Shown: positions 35,556-46,139, numbered from the stretch's first letter. The stretch: DNA of 64,000 nt from Roseovarius azorensis (GCF_900109455.1 NZ_FOAG01000002.1:186001-250000), one strand, 5' to 3'. The notes: generated from the sequence alone by a model not told the origin. A program made the numbers and translations.

Positions 35556-36767
35556 ATGACCAACGCCTATATCTACGACACGGTGCGCACGCCGCGCGGC
35601 AAGGGCCGCAAGGATGGCGCGCTGCACGAGGTGACCGCCGCACGGCTTTCTGCGCAGGTGCTCAACGCACTGAAAGAACGAAACGGGCTGGACGGCCATG
35701 CGGTCGAGGATGTGATCTGGGGCAATGTCACGCAGGTGATGGAGCAGGGTGGCTGCCTTGCGCGCACAGCCGTGCTGGCCTCGGATCTGGATGAATCGAT
35801 CCCCGGCCTTGCGATCAACCGATTTTGCGCAAGCGGCATGGAGGCGGTGAACCTTGCCGCCAACCAGGTCAACGGCGGTGCCGGCGAGGCCTATATCGCC
35901 GGCGGGGTCGAGATGATGGGCCGCGTCGCCATGGGCAGCGACGGAGCGGCGATCGCCGTGGATCCCTCGATCGCGATGGAGACCTATTTCGTGCCGCAAG
36001 GCATCTCGGCGGATATCATCGCCACCGAATACGGATTCTCGCGCGACGAGGCCGATGCCCTGGCGATGGAATCCCAGCGCCGCGCCGCGAAGGCATGGGA
36101 AGAGAACCGCTTTGCCGGATCCATCATCGAAGTCAGGGATCAGAACGGCCTGACCATTCTTGATCATGACGAATACATGCGCCCCGGCAGCGACATGCAG
36201 ACGCTTGGCGCGCTGAGTCCGGCCTTTCAGGCGATGGGCGAGGTGATGCCCGGCTTTGATGCCGTGGCAAAGCTGAAATATCCCCATCTGGAGCGGATCA
36301 ACCATATCCACCATGCAGGCAATTCCTCCGGCATCGTCGATGGCGCGGCGGGCGTGCTGGTCGGCAGCCGGGAGTTTGGCGAGAAATGGGGCCTCAGGCC
36401 CCGCGCGCGTATCCGCAAGACCTGCAAGATCGGCACCGACCCGACGATCATGCTGACCGGTCCCGTGCCCGCCACCGAAAAGATCCTTGCCGACAGCGGC
36501 ATGGCGATTTCCGACATCGACCTCTTCGAGGTAAACGAGGCCTTTGCCTCGGTCGTGCTGCGCTTCATGCAGGCGTTCGATGTCGATGCCGACCGGGTCA
36601 ACGTCAATGGCGGCGCGATTGCCATGGGACACCCGCTGGGTGCCACCGGCGCGATGATCATCGGCACGCTTCTGGACGAGATGGAGCGCACCGGCAAGGG
36701 CACGGGCCTTGCGACGCTCTGCATCGCCTCCGGCATGGGTGCCGCCACCATCATCGAGCGCGTGTAA
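35556..36767 (+). CDS. Thiolase (acetyl-CoA C-acyltransferase, FadA-like)
   Basis: The enzyme cleaves 3-ketoacyl-CoA with CoA in the last step of beta-oxidation. The 403-residue sequence has the nucleophile in NRFCASGMEAV (Cys91), the general base in GGAIAMGHPLGATG (His359), and the second cysteine in LCIASGMGAA (Cys389). HHAGNSSGIVDGAAG is the expected loop. It follows the GST by 15 nt (GAAGGAG site) and precedes the fused dehydrogenase by 15 nt. Confidence 0.96.
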   Translation: MTNAYIYDTVRTPRGKGRKDGALHEVTAARLSAQVLNALKERNGLDGHAVEDVIWGNVTQVMEQGGCLARTAVLASDLDESIPGLAINRFCASGMEAVNLAANQVNGGAGEAYIAGGVEMMGRVAMGSDGAAIAVDPSIAMETYFVPQGISADIIATEYGFSRDEADALAMESQRRAAKAWEENRFAGSIIEVRDQNGLTILDHDEYMRPGSDMQTLGALSPAFQAMGEVMPGFDAVAKLKYPHLERINHIHHAGNSSGIVDGAAGVLVGSREFGEKWGLRPRARIRKTCKIGTDPTIMLTGPVPATEKILADSGMAISDIDLFEVNEAFASVVLRFMQAFDVDADRVNVNGGAIAMGHPLGATGAMIIGTLLDEMERTGKGTGLATLCIASGMGAATIIERV

Positions 36768-36782
36768 GAGGAGATGACTGCA

Positions 36783-38981
36783 ATGACTGATTTCACGATG
36801 GAAAAACAGGCCGATGGCGTCGCGATCATCACCTGGGACACGCAGGGCAAGTCGATGAACGTGATGAACCAGCAGGGCTTTCACGATCTCGAGGCACTGA
36901 TCGACGACGCGCTCGCCGATGATGCGGTCAAGGGCGTGATCCTGACCTCGGGCAAGGAGGGGTCGTTTGCCGGAGGCATGGATCTCAACATCATCGCCAA
37001 GATGCGCGATGACGCGGGCGACAATCCCGCCAAGGGGCTTTTTGACGGCGTGATGGGCATGCACGCCATCCTGCGCAAGATCGAGCGCGCGGGCATGGAC
37101 CCCAAGACCAACAAGGGCGGCAAGCCGATTGCCGCGGCCCTGCCAGGCACGGCGCTTGGCATCGGGCTCGAGATTCCGCTCGCCTGTCACCGCATCTTTG
37201 CCGCTGACAACCCCTCGGCCAAGATCGGCCTGCCCGAGATCATGGTCGGCATCTTCCCCGGCGCGGGCGGCACGACGCGCCTGGTGCGCAAGCTGGGCGC
37301 GATGGCGGCCTCACCGCTCCTGCTCGAGGGCAAGCTGAACGACCCGAAAAAGGCCAAAGCCGCCGGTGTGGTTGATGAGGTGGTGCCCGCCGATCAGCTG
37401 ATCGAAAAGGCGCGCGAATGGGTGCTGAGCAATCCCGAGATCGTCAAGCCCTGGGATGACAAGGGCTACAAGATGCCCGGCGGCGCGCCCTATCACCCGG
37501 CGGGATTCATGACCTTTGTCGGCGCCTCGGCGATGGTCAACGGCAAGACGCAGGGCGCGTTCCCGGCGGCAAAGGCGTTGCTCAGCGCGGTCTACGAAGG
37601 TGCGCTCGTGCCGTTTGATACCGCGCTGAAAATCGAGGCGCGCTGGTTCGTCAACGTGCTGATGAACCCAAGCTCCAGCGCCATGATCCGCTCGCTTTTC
37701 ATCAACAAGGAGGCTTTGGAAAAGGGGGCCAACCGCCCCGACATCCCGGATCAGAAGGTGAAGAAGGTGGGTGTCATAGGCGCCGGCATGATGGGCGCGG
37801 GCATCGCCCTCGTCTCGGCGATGGCGGGGATACAGGTTGTCCTGATCGACCAGAAACAGGAGGCGGCGGACAAGGGCAAATCCTACACCGCGGATTTCAT
37901 GGATCAGGGCATCAAGCGCGGCAAGGCCACACCGGAAAAGAAGGCGGCGACGCTCGATCTCATTACCGCCACCACCGACTATGCCGCGCTCAAGGGCTGT
38001 GATCTGATCATCGAGGCGGTTTTCGAGGACCCCAAGGTCAAGGCCGAGGTCACCCGAAACGTCCTCAAGGTGGTGGACAAGGATTGCATCTTTGCCACCA
38101 ACACCTCGACCCTGCCGATCACCGATCTGGCGCAGGCAAGTGACCGTCCCGAGGATTTCATCGGCATCCATTTCTTTTCGCCCGTCGAAAAGATGATGCT
38201 GGTCGAGATCATCAAGGGCCGACAGACCGGCCCGCGCGCGGTAGCCAAGGCGCTGGATTATGTTCGCCAGATCCGCAAGACGCCCATCGTGGTGAATGAC
38301 GCGCGCTTCTTCTACTGCAACCGCTGCATCATTCCCTATATCAACGAAGGCATCCGCATGGTGGCCGAGGGTGTCGCGCCTGCGCTGATCGACAACGCCG
38401 CACGGCAGCTGGGCTTTCCGGTCGGACCGCTGCAACTGGTGGATGAGACCTCGATTGATCTGGGCGCGAAAATCGCCCGCGCCACCAGGGCCGCGATGGG
38501 CGATGACTATCCCGACGCGGCGGTCGATGAGGTGATCTTCTGGATGGAGGGCGAGGGGCGTCTGGGCCGCAAGTCAAACGCCGGTTTCTACGACTATGAC
38601 GACAAGGGCAAGCGTCAGGGCTACTGGCCGGGCCTCGCAGAGAAATATCCGCGCGCCAAGGCACAACCCGACCTCTACGAGGTGCAGCATCGCCTGATGT
38701 TCGCGCAGGTGCTCGAGGCCGTGCGCGCGCTGGAAGAGGGTGTTCTGGAAGATATCCGCGAAGGCGATGTGGGCGCCATTCTCGCCTGGGGTTTTGCGCC
38801 CTGGTCGGGTGGACCGTTCACCTGGCTCGACATCATCGGCACACCCTATGCCGCCGAGCGCTGCGATCAGCTGACCCAAAAGTTCGGGCCGCGGTTCACC
38901 ACACCCAAACTGCTTCGCGAGATGGCCGACAAGACCCAGGGTTTTTATGACCACTTCGGCCAGAAATCTCTCGCTGCCTGA
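36783..38981 (+). CDS. fadJ: Fused enoyl-CoA hydratase / 3-hydroxyacyl-CoA dehydrogenase (FadJ/FadB type)
   Basis: The 732-residue multifunctional enzyme carries out hydration and NAD-dependent oxidation in beta-oxidation. The N-terminal crotonase domain includes GKEGSFAGGMDLN and GLPEIMVGIFPGAGGTTRL; the NAD-binding domain starts KVGVIGAGMMGAG (about residue 325) and the C-terminal domain follows the catalytic segment FIGIHFFSPVEKM. The AGGAG at 36768-36773 is ideally spaced for the ATG at 36783 and not for the one at 36774. It partners with the upstream thiolase. A terminator follows. Confidence 0.95.
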   Translation: MTDFTMEKQADGVAIITWDTQGKSMNVMNQQGFHDLEALIDDALADDAVKGVILTSGKEGSFAGGMDLNIIAKMRDDAGDNPAKGLFDGVMGMHAILRKIERAGMDPKTNKGGKPIAAALPGTALGIGLEIPLACHRIFAADNPSAKIGLPEIMVGIFPGAGGTTRLVRKLGAMAASPLLLEGKLNDPKKAKAAGVVDEVVPADQLIEKAREWVLSNPEIVKPWDDKGYKMPGGAPYHPAGFMTFVGASAMVNGKTQGAFPAAKALLSAVYEGALVPFDTALKIEARWFVNVLMNPSSSAMIRSLFINKEALEKGANRPDIPDQKVKKVGVIGAGMMGAGIALVSAMAGIQVVLIDQKQEAADKGKSYTADFMDQGIKRGKATPEKKAATLDLITATTDYAALKGCDLIIEAVFEDPKVKAEVTRNVLKVVDKDCIFATNTSTLPITDLAQASDRPEDFIGIHFFSPVEKMMLVEIIKGRQTGPRAVAKALDYVRQIRKTPIVVNDARFFYCNRCIIPYINEGIRMVAEGVAPALIDNAARQLGFPVGPLQLVDETSIDLGAKIARATRAAMGDDYPDAAVDEVIFWMEGEGRLGRKSNAGFYDYDDKGKRQGYWPGLAEKYPRAKAQPDLYEVQHRLMFAQVLEAVRALEEGVLEDIREGDVGAILAWGFAPWSGGPFTWLDIIGTPYAAERCDQLTQKFGPRFTTPKLLREMADKTQGFYDHFGQKSLAA

Positions 38982-38989
38982 CAGGAAAT

Positions 38990-39023
38990 CACCCCTGCGC
39001 CGACAAGGGTCAGCGCAGGGGTG
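38990..39023 (+). terminator. Terminator of the beta-oxidation operon
   Basis: CACCCCTGCGC and GCGCAGGGGTG pair perfectly in an 11-bp stem around a loop of about 12 nt, followed shortly by CCCTGTTTCTT. It lies 8 nt after the fadJ stop. Confidence 0.8.
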
Positions 39024-39028
39024 CCCTG

Positions 39029-39051
39029 TTTCTTCCTGGCAAAAGTATCCA
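39029..39051 (-). repeat. Diverged copy of the CCAAGAAGAA dispersed repeat
   Basis: On the minus strand the sequence reads GGATACTTTTGCCAGGAAGAA, matching the GGTATTT..CCAAGAAGAA element at 34772 with a few changes. It again follows a terminator-like G/C-rich hairpin downstream of an operon. Confidence 0.5.
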
Positions 39052-39079
39052 TCTGAACCTGACTTGACCCGGTGCGTCG

Positions 39080-39730
39080 TCAGATAGGCACAAACCCGTT
39101 CCGCGCCGACTCGAACTGTTCCAACCGACCAGAGCCGATGTCGATCCAGAGCCCGTGCAGTGTCAGCCTGCCATCCTTGACGGCCGCCTCGATGAACGGG
39201 AATGTCATCAGGTTGTCCAGAGAGACGATAACCGTCTGCCGCTCGATCGCGCGCAACTTCGCGGTCTCGTCAGGTATGTCCTTGATGCGCTCATAGCCTG
39301 GCCGCAGAATGTCGAGCCAGCGCCCGAGAAAGCTGTGCGGCGCTTCCAGTTCGGGTGCGTGGCCCGTGCACATGTCAAGACACCCCCTCGCCCCGCCGCA
39401 GGCCGAATGCCCTGTCACGATCAGATGTGCCACCTTGAGCGAAGTCACCGCGAATTCAATTGCCGCAGATGTACCGTGCTTGCCCCCGTCAGGCTCATAT
39501 GGCGGGATCAGATTGGCGATGTTCCGATGGGTAAAGAACTCTCCCGCCTCGGCGTTGAACAGAGCGGCCGTATGCACCCGGCTGTCGCAGCATGAAATCA
39601 TCATGGCGCGCGGATGCTGCCCCTGTTGCGCAAGGTGACGGTACCAGGATTCATTCTCGGCAAAGCTGGTTGCTTTCCAGCCAAGGTAGCGGCGCGCCAG
39701 ATGGGTCGGCAAGGGGCGGGCGTGTTCCAT
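39080..39730 (-). CDS. Beta-class carbonic anhydrase
   Basis: The zinc enzyme interconverts CO2 and bicarbonate. The 216-residue protein has the zinc ligands Cys47 (in SCCDSRV, with the Asp49-Arg51 dyad), His108 and Cys111 (TGHSACGGARG). THRNIANLIPPYEPDGG and a mid-protein GTSAAIEFAVTSLKV block match the family. The ATG at 39730 has GGAG upstream at good spacing; the frame open to 39964 is rejected. Bicarbonate supply would serve carboxylases such as Ccr, but no co-regulation is visible. Confidence 0.95.
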   Translation of the reverse strand: MEHARPLPTHLARRYLGWKATSFAENESWYRHLAQQGQHPRAMMISCCDSRVHTAALFNAEAGEFFTHRNIANLIPPYEPDGGKHGTSAAIEFAVTSLKVAHLIVTGHSACGGARGCLDMCTGHAPELEAPHSFLGRWLDILRPGYERIKDIPDETAKLRAIERQTVIVSLDNLMTFPFIEAAVKDGRLTLHGLWIDIGSGRLEQFESARNGFVPI

Positions 39731-39889
39731 GGTGTCTCCGGGACTGACGGGCAATCGGATGCTCAATAGTCTGAATTGTCCTCGAATTCGAGTGATTAAT
39801 TCCTCCGCCGGAAACCTTTTGGGAACCGCGTTGCTGCCATTCTGCGCGCGGCCGTGGGGGCGGACGATGCATGGGCTGCGGGTGAGAAT

Positions 39890-40270
39890 GTGGAACAGGT
39901 GACATTGCTGAAACAGAATGAATACGTGCGGCTCGACGCCAGCCAACTGACGGCGCTCTATCATCAGTTGGGCGAAGCCGACGCCGAGGATATCGTGTGC
40001 CGTGCGCTAGAGGAACTGGCGGCACGGCTCAGCCATGCGGAACGCTGCTATCGCGAGGGGCGGCTTGCGGACATGCGCAAGAGCAGCCGCAGCCTGATCG
40101 CGATTGCGGACCAGATCGGCATGCGACTTCTGGCGCAGGTGGCGGGCGATGTGACCGGCTGCATCGACAGTGGCGACCACGGTGCGCTGGCCGCAACCTT
40201 TGCCCGCCTCCTGCGGATCGGCGAACGTTCGCTCTGCGAGATCTGGGATTTGCAGGACCTGCCATTCTGA
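39890..40270 (+). CDS. Conserved helical protein, possibly a degenerate HPt-like domain
   Basis: A 126-residue all-helical protein (TLLKQNEYVRLDASQLTALY, EEDIVCRALEELAARLSHAE-like helices). The C-terminal half, SRSLIAIADQIGMRLLAQVA then ATFARLLRIGERSL, has the spacing of histidine-phosphotransfer domains (HxLKGxAxxxG), but the histidine position is a serine/arginine. The likely start is the GTG at 39890 with a G-rich site upstream; a GTG at 39854 is the alternative. It precedes pepA by 80 nt on the same strand. Function unknown. Confidence 0.65.
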   Translation: MEQVTLLKQNEYVRLDASQLTALYHQLGEADAEDIVCRALEELAARLSHAERCYREGRLADMRKSSRSLIAIADQIGMRLLAQVAGDVTGCIDSGDHGALAATFARLLRIGERSLCEIWDLQDLPF

Positions 40271-40350
40271 GACTGGTGGCGTTTGGTGGGTTGCAGACGG
40301 CGCAATCGCGGCTAGGCTGGGCGCGAATTACCCTCAACAGGTCTATGCCC

Positions 40351-41730
40351 ATGAGCCTCAGATTTGCCGACCCGGATTCCCCTGCCATCCCTCTGCATGT
40401 GGTGCCCGAGGACGGGCTGGACGATTGGCTCGCCGGGCAATCCGCCGGTGTCGCCGCATGGGTGCGCGCCACCGGGTTTACCGGCACGCTGGCGCGCGCG
40501 CTGGTTGTGCCCGACGCATCTGGTGTGGTCGCCTTGGCGCTTGCAGGCTATGGCACGCCAGCAACCCGCGCCCGGGGGCGGTTTCATCTGGCTGCCTGCG
40601 CCGCGACATTGCCCGAGGGCACCTATCGCCTGCATGGCCTGCCGCATGAGCATGCCGAGACAGAGGCGCTTGGCTGGCTCCTGTCGCATTACGCCTATGA
40701 ACGCTATCGTGCGCAATCCCCAGCCAAGGCGCGCCTGATCGCCCCCGAGGGCGTGGATACGCCCCGACTGGAAATCATCGCGGCGGCCGAGGCGCTGACC
40801 CGCGATCTGATCAATACGCCTGCCAACGATCTGGGACCGGACGCGCTCGAAGCCGCCTGCACCGCCGTTGCCAGTCAACACGGCGCGGGTATCTCCTTCA
40901 TCAGGGGTGCGGATCTGTTGCACAGGAATTTCCCGCTGATCCACACCGTCGGGCGCGCCGCAAGCGAAGAACCGCGCCTGATCGACATGCGCTGGGGCGA
41001 CAACGGGCCGAAACTGACCCTTGTCGGCAAGGGCGTATGCTTTGACACTGGCGGTCTCAACCTCAAACCTGCATCCGGTATGGGGCTGATGAAAAAGGAC
41101 ATGGGCGGCGCGGCCACAGTTCTGGGTCTTGCCCATATGATCATGGCGCTCGGGCTTCCGGTGCAATTGCGCATGCTGATCCCGGCGGTGGAAAACAGCG
41201 TCGGCAGCGATGCCTTTCGCCCCGGCGACATCCTGACCGCGCGCAACGGGCTGACGGTCGAGATCAACAATACAGATGCCGAGGGGCGGCTGGTGCTGGC
41301 CGATGCGCTGGCCTGCGCGGCAGAGGATGCGCCCGACCTGATGATTTCCATGGCGACGCTGACCGGCGCGGCGCGGGTGGCGCTTGGGCCGGACCTCGCC
41401 CCGTATTACACCGGGGATGCCCAATTTGCCACAGCACTCGACGCCGCCGCCGCACGCGTGGCCGATCCGGTCTGGAGGATGCCGTTCCACACGCCCTACG
41501 AGACGATGATCGAGCCGGGCATCGCCGATCTCGATAACGCGCCCTCCGGCGGCATGGCAGGCTCGATCACCGCGGCGCTCTTTCTGCGCCGGTTCACCGC
41601 CGGATTGCCCTATGCGCATTTCGACATCTACGGATGGATCCCCATGGCGGCGCCCGCCCGTCCCAAGGGGGGCGTCGGCATGGGCGCACGCGCGCTGCTG
41701 GCGGCATTGCCGGAGGTGCTGAACCTGTGA
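40351..41730 (+). CDS. pepA: Leucyl aminopeptidase, M17 family
   Basis: A 459-residue cytoplasmic metallopeptidase that removes N-terminal residues from peptides. The two-metal site is seen in LVGKGVCFDTGGLNLKP and MKKDMGGAA and in the M17 signature NTDAEGRLVLADAL. The ATG at 40351 is chosen because AGG precedes it at 9-nt spacing; an ATG two codons earlier is possible. Its stop overlaps the next start (GTGA). The pairing with an NlpC/P60 peptidase suggests turnover of murein-derived peptides. Confidence 0.93.
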   Translation: MSLRFADPDSPAIPLHVVPEDGLDDWLAGQSAGVAAWVRATGFTGTLARALVVPDASGVVALALAGYGTPATRARGRFHLAACAATLPEGTYRLHGLPHEHAETEALGWLLSHYAYERYRAQSPAKARLIAPEGVDTPRLEIIAAAEALTRDLINTPANDLGPDALEAACTAVASQHGAGISFIRGADLLHRNFPLIHTVGRAASEEPRLIDMRWGDNGPKLTLVGKGVCFDTGGLNLKPASGMGLMKKDMGGAATVLGLAHMIMALGLPVQLRMLIPAVENSVGSDAFRPGDILTARNGLTVEINNTDAEGRLVLADALACAAEDAPDLMISMATLTGAARVALGPDLAPYYTGDAQFATALDAAAARVADPVWRMPFHTPYETMIEPGIADLDNAPSGGMAGSITAALFLRRFTAGLPYAHFDIYGWIPMAAPARPKGGVGMGARALLAALPEVLNL

Positions 41731-42476
41731 GCGAGCCCCGCCTCATCGCCCTGCCCATCGTCGACCTGCTGCGCAGCCCGGATGGTCCGCGCGACCGGCA
41801 GCTTCTGATGGGTGAGGGCGTTCGGGTTCACAGTGTCACCGACGGCTGGGCCAGGGTCACGGCCACGCGCGACGGCTATCCCGGCTTCATTCCCGAAACC
41901 GCGCTGACCGGGGGCAACGTCACCCACCGGGTCAGCGCGCGGGCCACCCATCTTTATTCCCAACCGGACATCAAGACGCCCGAACGCCTCAGTCTCAGCC
42001 ATGGCGCGCGGCTGAACGTGCTGTCCGAGAGCGCCCGCTTTGCCCAAACACCGCAGGGTTTCGTGCCGCGCGCCCATATCCATCCCCTCGATATCCTCGA
42101 AGAGGATCCTGTCGCGGTCGCGGAACTCTACCTTGGCACGCCCTATCTCTGGGGCGGCAATTCGGTCTTTGGCATCGACTGTTCAGGGCTGGTGCAGGTG
42201 GCGTGCCTGGCCTGCGGCATCCCCTCCCCCGGCGACAGCGGCCCACAGGAGGCCGCCCTTGGCGATCCCCTGCCGGAGAGCGCGCCGTTACGGCGCGGTG
42301 ATCTTGTGTTCTGGCGTGGCCACGTGGCCTGGGTCGCGGATACCGACCGGCTCTTGCACGCCAACGCCTGTCATATGGCCGTGGCCTATGAACCCATCGA
42401 CACTGCCATCGCCCGCATCGCGGCACAGGGCGACGGCCCCGTCACCTCACGCAGACGCCTGAAAGGAACGCCATGA
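41727..42476 (+). CDS. NlpC/P60 peptidase with N-terminal SH3-like domains
   Basis: A 249-residue protein starting at a GTG that overlaps the pepA stop. Residues 1-115 look like two bacterial SH3-type modules (DGWARVTATRDGYPGFIPE and RLNVLSESARFAQTPQGFVP). The catalytic domain has Cys152 in GIDCSGLVQ, His199 in RGHVAWVAD and a third polar residue (His) in LLHANACHM, as in the YkfC-type gamma-D-glutamyl-diamino-acid endopeptidases. No signal peptide is present, so it acts in the cytoplasm, consistent with peptide recycling together with PepA. Confidence 0.9.
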   Translation: MSEPRLIALPIVDLLRSPDGPRDRQLLMGEGVRVHSVTDGWARVTATRDGYPGFIPETALTGGNVTHRVSARATHLYSQPDIKTPERLSLSHGARLNVLSESARFAQTPQGFVPRAHIHPLDILEEDPVAVAELYLGTPYLWGGNSVFGIDCSGLVQVACLACGIPSPGDSGPQEAALGDPLPESAPLRRGDLVFWRGHVAWVADTDRLLHANACHMAVAYEPIDTAIARIAAQGDGPVTSRRRLKGTP

Positions 42477-43444
42477 CCTCCGATCCGTTCTTTCACCCCG
42501 TCTCGGGGTTCGATCTGCCACGCTTTGCCGGGATACCGACCTTCATGCGCCTGCCCCATGTGCCACACGGACACACCCGCCATGACGATGTGCAGATCGG
42601 CCTCATCGGCGTGCCGTGGGATTCAGGCACCACCAACCGTCCCGGTCCCCGGCACGGGCCACGGCAGTTGCGCGACGCCTCGACCATGATCCGCGCACAG
42701 CACCCGACCAGCGGCATGCGCCCGTTCGAGACGGTGAACTGCGCCGATCTTGGCGATGTCGGTCCCAACCCGGCAGATATCGTCGACAGCATGACGCGGA
42801 TCACGGAATTCTATGACCGGGTGACGGGGGCGGGGATCACCCCGCTGACGGCTGGCGGCGATCACCTGACGACGCTGCCGGTGCTGCGCGCGCTGGCGCG
42901 CCGCGCGCCTCTGGGCATGATCCATTTCGACAGCCACACGGATCTCTACCACTCCTATTTCGGGGGCACGATGTATACCCACGGCACCCCCTTCCGCCGC
43001 GCGGTCGAAGAGGGGTTGCTTGATCCGAAACGTGTCGTGATGATCGGCCTGCGCGGCACGATGTATGACACTGAGGATCGTGATTTTGCCGCCGCGAACG
43101 GCATCCGACTGATCCTGATCGAGGAATTTCACGCCCGCGGGCCCGAGGACGTGATGGCCGAGGCGCGCGAGATCGCGGGCAAGGGCGAAACCTATGTCAG
43201 CTACGACATCGACTTTGTCGATCCCACATTCGCGCCCGGCACCGGCACGCCAGAGGTGGGCGGGCCAAACAGCTATCAGGCGTTGCAGGTGGTGCGAGGG
43301 CTGGAGGGCGTGAACATCGTCGGCGCCGATCTGGTCGAGATCTCGCCGCCCTTCGACACCTCGGGCGGCACCGCGTTTCTGGGGGCCTCGATCATGTTCG
43401 AACTTCTGTGCGTGATGGCGGGGGCTATTCCACCGCCCGGATAA
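42473..43444 (+). CDS. speB: Ureohydrolase, agmatinase-like
   Basis: A 323-residue binuclear manganese hydrolase that would split agmatine (or a related guanidino compound) to urea and an amine. Metal ligands are visible in LTAGGDHLTT, IHFDSHTDLY and VSYDIDFVDP, and the C-terminal EISPPFDTSGGTA completes the site. The ATG overlaps the NlpC gene stop (ATGA). Guanidinobutyrase and guanidinopropionase share these motifs, so the exact substrate is open. The 3' end overlaps the convergent DUF2794 gene by 20 bp. Confidence 0.9.
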   Translation: MTSDPFFHPVSGFDLPRFAGIPTFMRLPHVPHGHTRHDDVQIGLIGVPWDSGTTNRPGPRHGPRQLRDASTMIRAQHPTSGMRPFETVNCADLGDVGPNPADIVDSMTRITEFYDRVTGAGITPLTAGGDHLTTLPVLRALARRAPLGMIHFDSHTDLYHSYFGGTMYTHGTPFRRAVEEGLLDPKRVVMIGLRGTMYDTEDRDFAAANGIRLILIEEFHARGPEDVMAEAREIAGKGETYVSYDIDFVDPTFAPGTGTPEVGGPNSYQALQVVRGLEGVNIVGADLVEISPPFDTSGGTAFLGASIMFELLCVMAGAIPPPG

Positions 43445-43817
43445 GCCTGCGTTCCAGCACCCGCAGCACAGCGCGCAGGTCATGACCACGTTTCAGTATG
43501 CGGCCATCCATGCCGATCACCGCATACTGCCCCTGCCTGCCATGCAGTTTGGGCCGTTTCTCGATCCGGTAGAGCGGATGCTCTGCCGTCCGGCGGAAAA
43601 TCGAAAAGATCGCCACCTCGCGCAGGCAGGAAATGCCGTAATCGCGCCATTCGCCAGCAGCCACCATGCGCCCGTACAGCGACAGGATCACTGCCAGTTC
43701 GGGGCGCTGGAAGGCCACCTGCGTTTCAGTGGGATGCGCGCCCGGCAATGGGCCCAAAGACATGAAGGTCATGCGCAGAGACTCGCGCCAAACCCTTCGC
43801 AAATCAAGCGCTTTCAT
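43425..43817 (-). CDS. DUF2794 family protein
   Basis: A 130-residue alphaproteobacterial protein of unknown function. The conserved block runs from VAFQRPELAVILSLYGRMVA through EWRDYGIS and VAIFSIFRRTAEHPLYRIEK to DGRILKRGHDLRAVLRVLER, which I recognise as DUF2794. The first ATG (43817) is used, but ATGs at residues 16 and 19 are alternative starts since no clear ribosome site favours the first. It ends inside the convergent speB. Confidence 0.88.
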   Translation of the reverse strand: MKALDLRRVWRESLRMTFMSLGPLPGAHPTETQVAFQRPELAVILSLYGRMVAAGEWRDYGISCLREVAIFSIFRRTAEHPLYRIEKRPKLHGRQGQYAVIGMDGRILKRGHDLRAVLRVLERRLIRAVE

Positions 43818-43974
43818 TCATGGTCGACCGGACGCGCGCCGTTTTGCGGGAAAATGTCGCGCCCGGATCACCCATCCGGCGCGTCGCCCGATATCACGCA
43901 GATGTCGCACCCCATGTTGAATCACCGCCCGCTTTGACGCAGAGTTGTCGCAAATCAACCGAGAGGACAGATCA

Positions 43975-45087
<1,113 letters not shown>

Positions 45088-45111
45088 CACATCCCTGACA
45101 CGAAACTTGCA

Positions 45112-45137
45112 GCGCCGCACAGCCCCCTGTGCGGCGT
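45112..45137. terminator. Hairpin after adhI, possible terminator
   Basis: CGCCGCACA and TGTGCGGCG form a perfect 9-bp stem around a C-rich loop 25 nt after the adhI stop. There is only a weak T-tail (TTAC), so it may be a weak terminator or an mRNA-stabilising hairpin. Confidence 0.5.
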
Positions 45138-45201
45138 TACGCATTGCGGGGGGCCGGGCATCGCATAGATTGCAGGTCAAACCGCAAGGAGGATCAATTG
45201 G

Positions 45202-46074
45202 ATGAGCGACAGCACCTATACCCCGCCCGAGATCTGGACATGGCAACAACCGTCAGGCGGGCAGTTCGCCTCGATCAACCGGCCCGTTGCGGGGGCCACG
45301 CACGAGCGCGACCTGCCGGTGGGCAAGCACCCGTTCCAGCTTTATTCGCTGGCCACGCCCAATGGCGTCAAGGTCACGGTGATGTTCGAGGAACTGCTCG
45401 CGGCGGGCCATGCGGCGGAATATGACGCCTGGCTGATCAATATCGGCGAGGGCGATCAGTTCGGCTCTGGCTTTGTCGACATCAACCCCAATTCCAAGAT
45501 CCCCGCGCTGATGGACCGCTCTGGCGCCACGCCGGTGCGGGTCTTTGAGAGCGGCTCGATCCTGCTGCATCTGGCAGAGAAATTCGGGGCCTTCCTGCCC
45601 GCATCCGGTCCGGCGCGTACCGAAACCCTCAACTGGCTGTTCTGGCAGATGGGCAGCGCGCCCTATCTGGGCGGTGGTTTCGGCCATTTCTACGCCTATG
45701 CGCCCGAGAAATGGCAATACCCCATCGACCGTTTCGCGATGGAAACCAAACGTCAGCTCGATGTGCTTGATCGTCAGCTCGCGACACGGCCCTATATCGC
45801 GGGCGCGGATTATTCGATTGCCGATATGGCGATCTGGCCGTGGTATGGCAATCTGGTGCTGCACCGGCAATATGGCGATGCGGGCCGTTTCCTGAGCGTG
45901 GACAGCTACAAGCATCTCGTCGCATGGGCCAAGAAAATCGACGCCCGTCCGGCGGTGCAGCGTGGCCGGATGGTCAACCGGACCTGGGGCGAACCCGAGT
46001 TGCAGTTGCACGAACGGCACGACGCCTCGGATTTCGAGGCCCGAACCCAGGACAAGATCGGCGAGACCGTCTGA
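45202..46074 (+). CDS. yghU: YghU-like glutathione transferase
   Basis: A 290-residue nu-class GST-like disulfide-bond oxidoreductase. It has the N-terminal extension of YghU (WTWQQPSGGQFASINRPVAG, THERDLPVGKHPFQLYSLAT), the thioredoxin-fold glutathione site (NPNSKIPALMD, VFESGSILLHLAEKFG) and the helical domain (GADYSIADMAIWPWYG). E. coli YghU reduces organic hydroperoxides and 2-hydroxyethyl disulfide. The start at 45202 has GGAGGATCA upstream. Adjacency to adhI makes a glutathione-linked stress pair plausible. Confidence 0.9.
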   Translation: MSDSTYTPPEIWTWQQPSGGQFASINRPVAGATHERDLPVGKHPFQLYSLATPNGVKVTVMFEELLAAGHAAEYDAWLINIGEGDQFGSGFVDINPNSKIPALMDRSGATPVRVFESGSILLHLAEKFGAFLPASGPARTETLNWLFWQMGSAPYLGGGFGHFYAYAPEKWQYPIDRFAMETKRQLDVLDRQLATRPYIAGADYSIADMAIWPWYGNLVLHRQYGDAGRFLSVDSYKHLVAWAKKIDARPAVQRGRMVNRTWGEPELQLHERHDASDFEARTQDKIGETV

Positions 46075-46139
46075 CATTCGCGCAAAAGGGTTTCACCCGG
46101 CATCGGGATCGGGCATGAAAGGCGAAAAGGAGCCATCCC

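Noticed and set aside
36774-36782. ATG at 36774 as the start of fadJ
   Set aside because: The AGGAG site directly abuts this ATG, leaving no spacing; the ATG at 36783 has correct spacing and family-like sequence.
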